A stretch of 64,000 nt of DNA from Owenia fusiformis (GCA_903813345.2 CAIIXF020000006.1:31538024-31602023), one strand, 5' to 3'. Shown: positions 21,589 through 36,400, counted from the stretch's first letter. Numbers and translations are program-made. Notes: generated by a model not told the origin, from the letters alone.

Positions 21589-24500
21589 GTTGGTATTCAC
21601 CGTGTATTTATTATTGTGAGGACTTTTGAGGATCTGTACTTTACAGACCTTATTAATCCTTAGTAACTACAACAGGATATTTAGGTGTAAAAAGCAAAAT
21701 TTTGCACCAATTCCTCTTTGATGTCCAAGGCTTTTTAGAAAAATGCATGAACCATTTAGGGACATCATGAACTTAATATTCCTATAGTTATAAGGATTTC
21801 AGGAATAAAGAAAGATTATGCAGAGAATATTTATGTTAATTATGTGAACGTGAATTTCATGAACTTAATATTCCTATAGTTATAAGGATTTCAGGAATAA
21901 AGAAAGATTATGCAGAGAATATTTATGTTAATTACGTCACTGAGTGGCATACAGTATTCTTCACTCTCTGATTTGCCCAAACCATACACAAGTGCCTGAC
22001 ATCATATATAGCCTTACACAGGGGTACATTAATGTTGTACATCTGATTCTTTGTTTCAGTTGACAGCAACCAGGCAGTGTCCACGCGGCTCAGTGAGTTT
22101 ATTCGTGATGTTGCATGTCTGAAGGGAACTAAGGTAATGTGTCACCAGGGAGGATGTGGGGCCTGCATAGTCCTCGTAAAACATACAGTTCCAAGCACTG
22201 AGGCAGTAGAGTTTAAAGCTATCAATTCAGTGAGTACAGTATTTACATCATTTACACCATTGAGGGGTGCAGAGCAGGGCTTTTTAGAATCCCATATTTT
22301 GTCCATTTGACAACACTCGTCAGGCAAATGAAAACAGCAATTCATCTTACCAATGTCCAGCATACAAGTAGCATGGGTGTCCATACTACTGTAACGAATG
22401 ATCTACATCAAATCCTCCAAAATTACTACAAGTAACTGAAGTCAGACAAAATGAAACTGCTAGTTCATCTGGTCTGATATAATCCTCTTAACCTCATATA
22501 ATATGGGGGTCTACAGATTACTGGCATTTTTCACCATTGGCCCAAGCTTCTGCTTGACATATTGTCATCGGCCAATTGTTTATTTATTATATAAAGTACT
22601 TTGCACCAGGACTTTGCATTCAGTGGAAAAGCATCTGTTGAAATATTTTTTAACTTTTATGAGCTAAACTTCATTTTCATAACAATTTTCTGGTTATATA
22701 TATTTTGCAAGTGGATCCAAGAGAATAAGTCGGCGAGTTCATTATTTTGCAGTGGTGGCAAGATACACACATTCCAATTTACATTAATTGATTGTCTGCC
22801 TCTAAAATGAATTTTGACATTATGATAAGAAGACAATTGGCCCAAAGACTAGACATTTGTCCAGTCGAAAGTAAATGAAAAATGGATCACTATTTGCTAA
22901 TATTGCAGGTGTTCAATAGAATAGCCTCATGTATTCACTGGGCACATATCTTCTCTGAAGGCCCTAAAGAGGTGTTCATTATGACAGTTTTACTGTACTG
23001 AAATCACTGTCTGGGAATCAGTGTTCACTACACACAAGTGTTCAATAGAGTAGACTCATGTGTTCACTGGGCACAGATCTTCACTTAAGGCCCTAAAGAG
23101 GTGTTCTACTGTACTGAAATCACTGGCTGGGAATCAGTGTTCACTACACACAAGTGTTCAATAGAGTAGACTCATGTGTTCACTGGGCACAGATCTTCAC
23201 TTAAGGCCCTAAAGAGGTGTTCATTATGACAGTTTTACTGTACTGAAATCACTGGCTGGGAATCAGTGTTCACTACACACAAGTGTTCAATAGAGTAGAC
23301 TCATGTGTTCACTGGGCACAGATCTTCACTTAAGGCCCTAAAGAGGTCTTCATTATGACAGTTTTACTGTACTGAAATCACTTTCTGGGAATCAGTGTTC
23401 ACTACACACAATTGTTCAATAGAGTAGACTCATGTGTTCACTGGGCACAGATCTTCACTAAAGAGGTGTTCATTATATCAGTTTTACTGTACTGAAATCA
23501 CTGTCTGGGAATCGGTGTTCACTACACACAAGTGTTCAATAGAGTAGACTCATGTGTTCACTGGGCACAGATCTTCACTTAAGAGGAGTTCATTATGACA
23601 GTTTTACTGTACTGAAATCACTGTCTGGGAATCAGTGTTCACAACACACAAGTGTTCAATAGAGTAGACTCATGTGTTCACTGGGCACAGATCTTCACTT
23701 AAGGCCCTAAAGAGGTGTTCATTATGACAGTTTTACTGTACTGAAATCACTGGCTGGGAATCAGTGTTCACAACACACAAGTGTTCAATAGAGTAGACTC
23801 ATGTGTTCACTGGGCACAGATCTTCACTTAAGGCCCTAAAGAGGTGTTCATTATGACAGTTTTACTGTACTGAAATCACTGGCTGGGAATCAGTGTTTAC
23901 TACACACAAGTGTTCAATATAGTAGACTCATGTGTTCACTGGGCACAGATCTTCACTTCAGGCCCTAAAGAGGTCTTCATTATGACAGTTTTACTGTACT
24001 GAAATCACTGTCTGGGAATCAGTGTTCACAACACACAAGTGTTCAATAGAGTAGACTCATGTGTTCACTGGGCACAGATCTTCACTTAAGGCCCTAAAGA
24101 GGTGTTCATTATGACAGTTTTACTGTACTGAAATCACTGGCTGGGAATCAGTGTTCACAACACACAAGTGTTCAATAGAGTAGACTCATGTGTTCACTGG
24201 GCACAGATCTTCACTTAAGGCCCTAAAGAGGTGTTCATTATGACAGTTTTACTGTACTGAAATCACTGGCTGGGAATCAGTGTTTACTACACACAAGTGT
24301 TCAATATAGTAGACTCATGTGTTCACTGGGCACAGATCTTCACTTCAGGCCCTAAAGAGGTCTCCATTATGACAGTTTTACTGTACTGAAACCACTTTCT
24401 GGGAATCAGTGTTCACTACACACAAGTGTTCAATAGAGTAGACTCATGTGTTCACTGGGCACAGATCTTCACTTAAGGCCCTAAAGAGGTGTTCATTATG

Positions 24501-27500
24501 ACAGTTTTACTGTACTGAAATCACTGGCTGGGAATCAGTGGTCACTACACACAAGTGTTCAATAGAGTAGACTCATGTGTTCACTGGGCACAGATCTTCA
24601 CTTAAGGCGCTAAAGAGGTCTTCATTATGACAGTTTTACTGTACTGAAATCACTGGCTGGGAATCAGTGTTCACTACACACAAGTGTTCAATAGAGTAGA
24701 CTCATGTGTTCACTGGGCACAGATCTTCACTTAAGGCCCTAAAGAGTTGTTCATTATGACAGTTTTACTGTACTGAAATCACTGGCTGGGAATCAGTGTT
24801 CACTACACACAAGTGTTCAATAGAGTAGACTCATGTGTTCACTGGGCACAGATCTTCACTTAAGGCCCGAAAGAGGTGTTCTACTGTACTGAAATCACTG
24901 GCTGGGAATCAGTGTTCACTACACTCAAGTGTTCAATAGAGTAGACTCATGTGTTCACTTGGCACAGATCTTCACTAAAGAGGTGTTCATTATGACAGTT
25001 TTACTGTACTGAAATCACTGGCTGGGAATCAGTGTTTACTACACACAAGTGTTCAATAGAGTAGACTCATGTGTTCACTGGGCACAGATCTTCACTAAAG
25101 AGGTGTTCATTATGACAGTTTTACTGTACTGAAATCACTGGCTGGGAATCAGTGTTCACTACACACAAGTGTTCAATAGAGTAGACTCATGTGTTCACTG
25201 GGCACAGATCTTCACTAAAGAGGTGTTCATTATGACAGTTTTACTGTACTGAAATCACTGGCTGGGAATCAGTGTTTACTACACACAAGTGTTCAATAGA
25301 GTAGACTCATGTGTTCAATGGGCACAGATCTTCACTAAAGAGGTGTTCATTATATCAGTTTTAATGTACTGAAATCACTGGCTGGGAATCAAGAATTCAC
25401 TTTACACAGGTATTCAATAGAGTAGACTGATGTGTTCAATGGGCACAGATCTTCACTAATGAGGTGTTCATTAGGATATTTTTACTGTACTGAACTCACT
25501 GGCTGGGAATCAAGAGTTCACTTTACACAGGTGTTCAATAGAGTAGACTGATGTGTTCAATGGGCACAGGTCTTCACTAAAGAGGTGTTCATTATGACAG
25601 TTTTACTGTACTGAAATCACTGGCTGGGAATCAAGAGTTCACTTTACACAGGTGTTCAATAGAGTAGACTGATGTGTTCAATGGGCACAGATCTTCACTA
25701 AAGAGGTGTTCATTATGACAGTTTTACTGTACTGAAATCACTGGCTGGGAATCAGTGTTCACTACACACAAGTGTTCAATAGAGTAGACTCATGTGTTCA
25801 CTGGGCACAGATCTTCACTTAAGGCCCTAAAGAGGTCTTCATTATGACAGTTTTACTGTACTGAAATCACTGGCTGGGAATCAGTGTTCACTACACACAA
25901 GTGTTCAATAGAGTAGACTCATGTGTTCACTGGGCACAGATCTTCACTTAAGGCCCTAAAGAGGTCTTCATTATGACAGTTTTACTGTACTGAAATCACT
26001 TTCTGGGAATCAGTGTTCACTACACACAATTGTTAAATAGAGTAGACTCATGTGTTCACTGGGCACAGATCTTCACTAAAGAGGTGTTCATTATATCAGT
26101 TTTACTGTACTGAAATCACTGGCTGGGAATCAAGAGTTCACTTTACACAGGTGTTCAATAGAGTAGACTCATGTGTTCACTGGGCACAGATCTTCACTAA
26201 AGAGGTGTTCATTATGACAGTTTTACTGTACTGAAATCACTGTCTGGGAATCAGTGTTCACTACACACAAGTGTTCAATAGAGTAGACTCATGTGTTCAC
26301 TGGGCACAGATCTTCACTTAAGAGGAGTTCATTATGACAGTTTTACTGTACTGAAATCACTGTCTGGGAATCAGTGTTCACAACACACAAGTGTTCAATA
26401 GAGTAGACTCATGTGTTCACTGGGCACAGATCTTCACTTAAGGCCCTAAAGAGGTGTTCATTATGACAGTTTTACTGTACTGAAATCACTGGCTGGGAAT
26501 CAGTGTTCACAACACACAAGTGTTCAATAGAGTAGACTCATGTGTTCACTGGGCACAGATCTTCACTTAAGGCCCTAAAGAGGTGTTCATTATGACAGTT
26601 TTACTGTACTGAAATCACTGGCTGGGAATCAGTGTTTACTACACACAAGTGTTCAATATAGTAGACTCATGTGTTCACTGGGCACAGATCTTCACTTCAG
26701 GCCCTAAAGAGGTCTTCATTATGACAGTTTTACTGTACTGAAACCACTTTCTGGGAATCAGTGTTCACTACACACAAGTGTTCAATAGAGTAGACTCATG
26801 TGTTCACTGGGCACAGATCTTCACTTAAGGCCCTAAAGAGGTGTTCATTATGACAGTTTTACTGTACTGAAATCACTGGCTGGGAATCAGTGGTCACTAC
26901 ACACAAGTGTTCAATAGAGTAGACTCATGTGTTCACTGGGCACAGATCTTCACTTAAGGCGCTAAAGAGGTCTTCATTATGACAGTTTTACTGTACTGAA
27001 ATCACTGGCTGGGAATCAGTGTTCACTACACACAAGTGTTCAATAGAGTAGACTCATGTGTTCACTGGGCACAGATCTTCACTTAAGGCCCTAAAGAGGT
27101 GTTCATTATGACAGTTTTACTGTACTGAAATCACTGGCTGGGAATCAGTGTTCACTACACACAAGTGTTCAATAGAGTAGACTCATGTGTTCACTGGGCA
27201 CAGATCTTCACTTAAGGCCCTAAAGAGGTGTTCTACTGTACTGAAATCATTGGCTGGGAATCAGTGTTCACTACACTCAAGTGTTCAATAGAGTAGACTC
27301 ATGTGTTCACTTGGCACAGATCTTCACTAAAGAGGTGTTCATTATGACAGTTTTACTGTACTGAAATCACTGGCTGGGAATCAGTGTTTACTACACACAA
27401 GTGTTCAATAGAGTAGACTCATGTGTTCACTGGGCACAGATCTTCACTAAAGAGGTGTTCATTATGACAGTTTTACTGTACTGAAATCACTGGCTGGGAA

Positions 27501-30500
27501 TCAGTGTTCACTACACACAAGTGTTCAATAGAGTAGACTCATGTGTTCACTGGGCACAGATCTTCACTAAAGAGGTGTTCATTATGACAGTTTTACTGTA
27601 CTGAAATCACTGGCTGGGAATCAGTGTTTACTACACACAAGTGTTCAATAGAGTAGACTCATGTGTTCACTGGGCACAGATCTTCACTAAAGAGGTGTTC
27701 ATTATATCAGTTTTAATGTACTGAAATCACTGGCTGGGAATCAAGAGTTCACTTTACACAGGTATTCAATAGAGTAGACTGATGTGTTCAATGGGCACAG
27801 ATCTTCACTAAAGAGGTGTTCATTATGACAGTTTTACTGTACTGAAATCACTGGCTGGGAATCAAGAGTTCACTTTACACAGGTGTTCAATAGAGTAGAC
27901 TGATGTGTTCAATGGGCACAGATCTTCACTAAAGAGGTGTTCATTATGACAGTTTTACTGTACTGAAATCACTGGCTGGGAATCAAGAGTTCACTTTACA
28001 CAGGTGTTCAATAGAGTAGACTGATGTGTTCAATGGGCACAGATCTTCACTAATGAGGTGTTCATTATGACAGTTTTACTGTACTGAAATCACTGGCTGG
28101 GAATCAAGAGTTCACTTTACACAGGTGTTCAATAGAGTAGACTGATGTGTTCAATGGGCACAGATCTTCACTAAAGAGGTGTTCATTATGACAGTTTTAC
28201 TGTACTGAAATCACTGGCTGGGAATCAGTGTTCACTACACACAAGTGTTCAATAGAGTAGACTCATGTGTTCACTGGGCACAGATCTTCACTTAAGGCCC
28301 TAAAGAGGTCTTCATTATGACAGTTTTACTGTACTGAAATCACTGGCTGGGAATCAGTGTTCACTACACACAAGTGTTCAATAGAGTAGACTCATGTGTT
28401 CACTGGGCACAGATCTTCACTCAAGAGGTGTTCATTATGACAGTTTTACTGTACTGAAATCAGTCGCTGGGAATTCAGTATATACAAAATTGGAATGTGT
28501 GTATCCTGCCACCCCTGCAAAATAACGGACTCGCCCACAATGGACTGAAGTTGTCGATAGTGGCAGCAATATAGATGCAATTTACCTAGACTTTAAGAAA
28601 GCATTTGACAAAGTCCCCCACGAGAGCATCTTATAAAGAAAATTGAAAATCTTGAAATTATGGGTAATGCCCTCGAATGGTTGAAATCCTTCCTCGGAGC
28701 AAATACAGGAAATGACCAACTCGACCCCGCAATTCGAACCTCAACAGACAATGCTGAGAATGGAAATTCACAATTAAGGAAACAACGAATAATAATCAAT
28801 GGAGAAGCATCATCATGGAAAGACGTCACTTCTGGGATCCCGCAGGGAACCGTTTTAGGACTGGTAATGTTTCTCATATTTGCAAATGACATACCCCAGA
28901 CCGTTAACAGCCCTCTGATAATGTTTGCAGACAATACAAAACTGTACAGGGAAGTGACATGAACACCACGGATGACTGTGACGAGCTGCAGGAAGACATC
29001 CAATCCCTAATGAATTGGACAAATGATTGGCAACTTCAATTTAACAGTGAGAAATGCAAGGTCCTAAGAATTGGTAAATCTTCTCCAGACTACAGTTACA
29101 CTATGGGTAATACAGTTCTCCAGGAATCTGAATGTGAAAAAGACTTGGGAATGATGGTGGCGAATGACTTAAAGAACAAAACACACATACAGATGGTGGT
29201 AAAAAAGGCCAACCAAATTCTTGGTCTTATCCGAAGAACTTTCCAGTATTTGGATCCTTCAAATATGATGATGTTATATAAGGCTATGGTCAGACCACAC
29301 TTGGAATATGCAAACACTGTATGGTCACCATACTTATTACAGGATGTTGAAGCTATTGAAGCAGTCCAGAGGAGAGCAACTAGATGCATACCAGGATTCC
29401 AAGAAAAAGAGTACTCCCAAAGACAAAGTTACCATCACTTGTGTTCAGGCGCTTAAGAGGGAATATGCTTGAAACTTGGAAAATCCTCATTGAAAAATAT
29501 GACATTCCAATTAGCAATATACTACCTCCATCACACAACATAGGAAGGACCAGAGGCAACAATAAGAGAATCTCGAAAAAACAAAGCAGATTGATTTTAA
29601 GACACGGATTCTTTACCCAAAGGGTAGTAAACACTTGGAATTCCCTCCCCCTAGAAGTAGTGGAAAGTAGTATACGGCGGGCCTTTCGACCTGCAACCTG
29701 CACCTGCACCTGCCACTACCACCGGACGTGACGTCATAGGTCACGTGCACCGGAAGTGACGTAATAGGTCAGGTGCACAGGAAGTGACGTCATAGATCAC
29801 GTGATAAGGTGATGCACCGGAAGTGGAAGTGACGACATAGGTCACATGGTTACTGATATAACTGGACAAGGTTACTGATATAACTGGACAAGGTTACTGA
29901 TAAGAGAGAGATAATAAACTGATAACACACTGAAAAAGATGGTCAAAGGTTACTGATAATTGATAAGAGAGAGGTAATAAACTGATAAGACAGTGAAAAA
30001 GATGGCCAAAGGTTACTGATAATTGATAAGAGAGAGATAATAAACTGATAAGACAGTGAAAAGATAACTACCATGGTTTCTGATATAACTGGACAAAGGT
30101 TACTGATAATTGATAAAAGAACATAGGTTTGAGTTGAATGCATAGAAATGATGTCATACGTCACATGGTTACTGATATAACTGGTCAAAGGTTACTGTTA
30201 ACTGATAAGAGAGAGCTCAATTGATAAGATAATCAAACAAACACTGTTAAGGTAACCTGGTGACTATGTGATAAGTTATCTTGTCTACTTCATGGATGTT
30301 TCATTGTTATAGGTCAAAGGTGGATAACAAACTGATAAAACAGTAAAAAAGATAACTGCAGAACCATTTTAACCAGACGGGTTTCAACTTGCAGAATTAT
30401 GTTAACCGATCCCAGTACAGTATGTTTCAACCAATCAGGTTTTGAGTTGCAGAATCATTTTAACCAATAAGGGATAATATGCTTGGACTATGTTAACCAA

Positions 30501-31148
30501 TCGTGGTACAGTATATTTTCATCCATATAAGATATCATCAGATATAAGAAAATCGAGCAATAGGAGAATATTTGTACAATTTAACCAGTTCAGACAGGTA
30601 TTGAAGTTTTTTAACCAAGAGTCAATTTAAAGCATTTTTCCAATCTTCATGCTTGAGTGATTTTGGATGATTTCTGGAGTTTGAGATATTTTTTCACCAA
30701 ACGGTCACTTGATTCTTACTCCCGAGTCAATTTAGAGCATTTTTCCAATCTTCACGCTTGAGTGATTTTGGATGATTTCTGGAGTTTGAGACATTTTTTC
30801 ACCAAACGAGCACTTGATTCTTACTCCTAAGTCATTTTAGAATATTTTTTAAAGTGTCACGTTTGGGCAATTTCAGTCACTGTTGATCGATTTCTGCTAA
30901 TTTTTGGAGTTTAAGGCATTTTCACAAAATAGACACCCACCCACTATACAAAATAACACGCTTTAATAGGCATCTGTTAATTTAACATGCCACTGATAAA
31001 AATATAAACCCCTACAAGATAAATAATAAAAAATGCTAACGTTAACAGTTTTACAGCAGAACATTTTCGACCAATCAAAGTGTATATGCAAATGAGCTGC
31101 AGAACCATTTCAATCAATCAGATCAGATTATTGCACTCTTTGACCCCA

Positions 31149-31180
<32 letters not shown>

Positions 31181-31199
31181 GCCGCCACCACCACCACCG

Positions 31200-31231
<32 letters not shown>

Positions 31232-33400
31232 GCCGCCGCCACAGCCGCCACTATCAACAACAACCCAACAATAACAGTAAAATGCATTTTAGTGCTTTAG
31301 TTGTTTATTTAATATACATATTGTCATTTATACAAATTATTTCATAGTCCATTGTTGATGATCACTGTCTGCGTTGACGTTTTCCAGGTGGGCCAGAATA
31401 CACCATAACATCCCTCTTTTTCTTAGGTTTCTTAAAAAGTCTATTCATCACATTTCCATTATAGGTGTGGTCAAAGGAATCATTGTCACTCATTTGTCTG
31501 TAAACTCTCTTTGATGGCAGATCCCGTTCAGCCATTTCTTTCTGCTGCTTGTCAATTTCTGCCTTTGCCCTCTGATAAACAGCTTCAGTGGGACTGACGT
31601 GTTGAACAATTGGTTCGCGGACTGATGACACTGGTATCCACTTGAGTTTTCCTCGCCTACCATGTCCAGCGTGTTCTATGACTCTACCTTCTACCTGGGC
31701 TCGTATAAACTTCTTCCACACTTCTGGGTCATCCACATAAGGCACTATCTTAGGCATTGTTGCTTCCTCAGTTTCTCTCAAATATATGATGCTCATGTCT
31801 AAGGTTTCTCTTTATATTCTCATCGTAGTGACTAAAAGGGACTACGGAACGTTCATTCACAAAATCTCACTACGTTCTTCTTCCATCTCACCAGATGTAT
31901 CTGTATCTTCTGAATCATGTCCGTCAATAGACGCTTCATCGTTAAACATTTCATCAGCGATATAAGAATATTTGGCCAAAGTTTTTCTGATAGCTCTCGA
32001 CAGAGACATGTCTTGATCAACTAAGAATTCAATTTCTTCTACTATTTCTCGATGTACATCGGCATCTTTGACTTCAATAAATAACCTCAGAATTTCACCA
32101 TAGTCATTTAAAAACTCAGATTTTGCTTTGGGATAAAGTTTTGCTTTGAGCCTTTGAGTAATTTCCTTCTCTGGTAATCCCCTGGTAGTGTATTTTTCAT
32201 ACAAAGTGTCAGCTTCTTTTTTCAATACATCCAACACGTTCTGCTTCAGAGTAGAAAATGTATAATTTTCCTTCAAATCTTCAGCATGGGGTTCATTTTT
32301 ACCAGAGTCTTCATATTGGCAATATTTTTGATGTATGTCTGCATGTTTTGTGGTAATCAACACTGTTCCACAGTCTTTACAATGGGGGAGATGTAAAACG
32401 GAGGGGTTTCTTAGAGTAACATCATCCATTGGACCTGGATACGTAGCATCCATCTGAGTTGGTTGAACAATGGTATTTGGTCGGAATTCCGACATATCTT
32501 GCCTCTGTTGAGCAGTGGAGCTCCCTGCCGTGTTATAAAAATGTTGAAATGATGTATATGGAACACTTTCTGCAACTTGCTGCAATGCATTAGGCTTAAG
32601 CCTCGAACCATCTTCAGTTTCTTGCTTCAGATCCACCACTAAGTAACCAAATGGATTTTCCGTAGCTTGTCTGTAAATGTCAAGTAAAATATGTGTCTTT
32701 CCAGGATACATTTGAGATGCCAAAACACTTATCTGTCTTTGATCCCTCGGGTTCTTGAACAGAACCAAGTAATGGCTGTTTAAGCTCATTGTTCTGCTTT
32801 CTCCATTGGGTGGGAAAATATTTTGTTGTAGCGTGATAATGGATATATTTTTGTGATGAAAACCCGCTGTGTATAGCAATGTAACTGCCTTGTTAAGGTC
32901 CGCCATGAGGTCATCTATCACAACCAAATTGGTCACATTTCCATCGAAGTAATCGGGCTTCATCAAGTCATCGCAAAGTCCCATAACAAACTCGATATGA
33001 GGCTGTTTTCTCTTTATTTCTGCATACAAAGGCTGCCATTGTTTGAAGAACCATACTATTCTTTGTGGTGGTGGATTGATTAATTGTTCGGCTCTATCAA
33101 TAAGGTCGACAACATAGGTTGTCTTTCCACATCCAGTAGGACCTGCAACAATTTTAGTAAATGGATGCCTGAACTGTATAGGTGAGTCGAGATCGAAGTT
33201 AGTCTCATCTTTTGTGTGAATGTTTCTCATATGTCTCAGAAGAATATCCTTCCTGGCAAATGTGCCAGAACACACGGAGCAAATATAATCCATGTTGCCA
33301 CGTAGATGAGGTTGCGCTGAATGAATGAATCAAGCCTGCTTTTCACTTATATAGTTTTAATACATCCCTCTGTTGAATAAAATATGATAAAGGCACAAAA

Positions 33401-33487
<87 letters not shown>

Positions 33488-36400
33488 GGCGGTGGTGGGG
33501 TCGAAGAGTGCAATAATCTGATCTGATTGATTGAAATGGTTCTGCAGCTCATTTGCATATACACTTTGATTGGTCGAAAATGTTCTGCTGTAAAACTGTT
33601 AACGTTAGCATTTTTTATTAGACTCCAGATGTCAATCTGGAGTCTATTGTTTTTGTCAGTATTCTTATTATTCTTTATTATTCTTTCTTATTATTCTTTC
33701 CCAGTTTTCTCGATAACCATAAGGCTTCCAATAAAGATCATTATTCAGTCAATTTATGTCCAGTATCTAGTTCCTCGGAAATTGGGTCAAATTTTTATCT
33801 AGGTCAAAGGTCAAGAACTAGGTCAAATCCAGTACTTTGTCACTTTTTTCGATTTTCTCGGTCGTCCTTCAATATTTTCAATCCGGTTTTTTTTCATTGT
33901 GTTCCTTATAAAAAACTAGGATATCTAGGGTCGATTTAGTTTTTTGATATCTCAAACCGATTTCGAGATATCAGTGTCCGAAAACGAGGTCCAAAAAAAA
34001 GTTCTCCGAATCAAATGTCCAGGATATTAGTCTTATAGGAAATTTTCTCAGGATTCCGAATCTGAAAACGAAATTTGGATCTGACTTCCGGTTCGGAAGT
34101 TATGGCGTTTTGAAAACTCAAAAATCGCTAAATTTGGTGCCCATGTTAAGTCAATGGGAAAAAATATTTTTTTGAAGTGAAAAATACGGAATATAGACTG
34201 AGTTCAGCTTCACATAATCAAAGCATTTAAAAGAAGGGGACCTCAAAAGCCATTTAACTTCACAATTTGGACACCGAAATGCCTAGGTCAAAATCTAGGT
34301 CAAATTCATAGGTTTTCCTTATTTTTTCGATTCTGACACTACACTTTAATTATATTCTTCGAAATTCTGTATACATGTAGCCAAGAATATGCTAATAGTG
34401 TTAGCCTTTTGCCGTCAGAAAGTATTTTGACCCACTTTTGAGATATGGTGTCCGAAAAGTAGGTCAAAATAAAAAGTTCTCCAAATTGAATATATGAGTT
34501 ATGAATTAAGGGTAGAATTCTGTCAGGATTTTGAATCTGCAAACCAAATTTCAATCTGACTTCCGGTTCGGAAGTAATGGCGTGTCCGAAAAGTAGGTCA
34601 AAATAAAAAATTTAACGTATGAGTTATGAATTAGGAGTAGAATTTTGTCAGGAATCCGAATCTGAAAACCAAATTTCGATCCGACTTCCGGTTCGGAAGT
34701 GATAGCGTTTTGAAATTTCGAGAAAAATCGATCTGATGGTATCCTGATAGAAAGTCAAGAGTAGAGAAGAAAATATTGAAAAATTCATCCATCCTTCCTA
34801 TCTCATCCTACCCTATCCTTCCTATCTATCCTTCCTTCCTATCTTTTCCTTCCTATCCTATCCTATCCTATCCTTTCTTCCTATTCTATTCTATCCTATC
34901 CTTCTTTCTTATTCTATCCTATCGTTCTTTCCTATTCTATCCTATCCTACCTTCCTATTTTATTTATCCATCTCTTTCTAGATGACTCAGCTTATTCTGG
35001 ATGACTCGGCTTATTCTGGATGACTCGGCTAAAAAAAAGTCTAGATCTGGAGTCTGAAATTGAACTTCGTTCAATTTCCAAAATCTAGTTATTTATCTTG
35101 TAGGGGTTTATATTTTTATCAGTGGCATGTTAAATTAACAGATGCCTATTAAAGCGTGTTATTTTGTATAGTGGGTGGGTGTCTATTTTGTGAAAATGCC
35201 TTAAACTCCAAAAATTAGCAGAAATCGATCAACAGTGACTGAAATCGTCCAAACTTGACACTTCAAAAAATACTTTAAAATGACCCAGGAGTAAGAATCA
35301 AGTGATCGTTTGGTAAAAGAATGCCTCAAACTCCAGGAATCACCAAAAATCACTCAAGCGTGAAAATTGTAAAATGTATCGGGAGTAAGAATACAGTGTC
35401 CATTTGGTGATTAAATACCTCAAACTCAAGAAATAAGCGAAAATCACTCAAGCGTGAAGATTGGAAAAATATTCTAAAATGACTCCAAAGTAAGAATCAA
35501 GTAATCGTTTGGAGAAAAAATTAGCACAAATTGATCAACTTGACAATTTAAAAATATTCTAAAATAACTCAGGAGGCTTTTTGGTTATAAATATTCAATA
35601 CCTGTCTGAACTTGTTAAATTGTGCAGAAATTCTCCTCTATTGGGAGATTTTCTTTTATCTGATTGGATGAGAATATACCGCAACCCGATTGGTTAAAAT
35701 TATTCTGAAACTCTAAACATAATTGGTTAAAATAATCCAAACATACTGTGCCCTGATTGGTTAAAATGATTCTGCAAGTCAAAACCTGATTGGTTAAAAA
35801 TTACTGTACTCTGATTGGTTAAAATAATTCTGCAAGCTAAAACCTGTTTGGTTGAAATGGTTCTGCAGTTATCTTTTTTACTATTTTATCAGATTGTTAT
35901 CAACCTTTGACCTATAACAATGAAACATCCATGAAGTAAACAAGATAACTTATCACATAGTCACCAGGTTACCTTAACAGTGATTGTTTGATTATCTTAT
36001 CAATTGAGCTCTCTCTTATCAATTATCAGTAACCTTTGACCAGTTATATCAGAAACCATGGTAGTTATCTTTTTCATTGTCTTATCAGTTTATTATCTCT
36101 CTCTTATCAATTATCAGAAACCTTTGACCAGTTATATCAGTAACCATGTGACCTATGACATCATTTCTGTGCATTCAACTCAAACCTATGTTCTTTTATC
36201 AATATAACCTTTGTCCAGTTATATCAGAAACCATGGTAGTTATCTTTTCACTGTCTTATCAGTTTATTATCTCTCTCTTATCAATTATCAGTAACCTTTG
36301 ACCATCTTTTTCAGTGTGTTATCAGTTTATTATCTCTCTCTTATCAGTAACCTTTGACCAGTTATATCAGTAACCATGTGACCTATGACGTCACTTCCAC

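Noticed and set aside
22908-28474. 129-bp array as another splice-site-bearing array
   Set aside because: Its unit shows no convincing match to the exon 2 donor or exon 3 acceptor, and it is not adjacent to either exon.
28960-29456. Independent 165-residue host gene
   Set aside because: It is the thumb and C-terminal part of the LINE reverse transcriptase after a frameshift.
31080-31274. Poly-proline protein (and its mirror at 33343-33564)
   Set aside because: CCG/CCA microsatellite at the inner TIR edges; no conserved sequence outside the tract.
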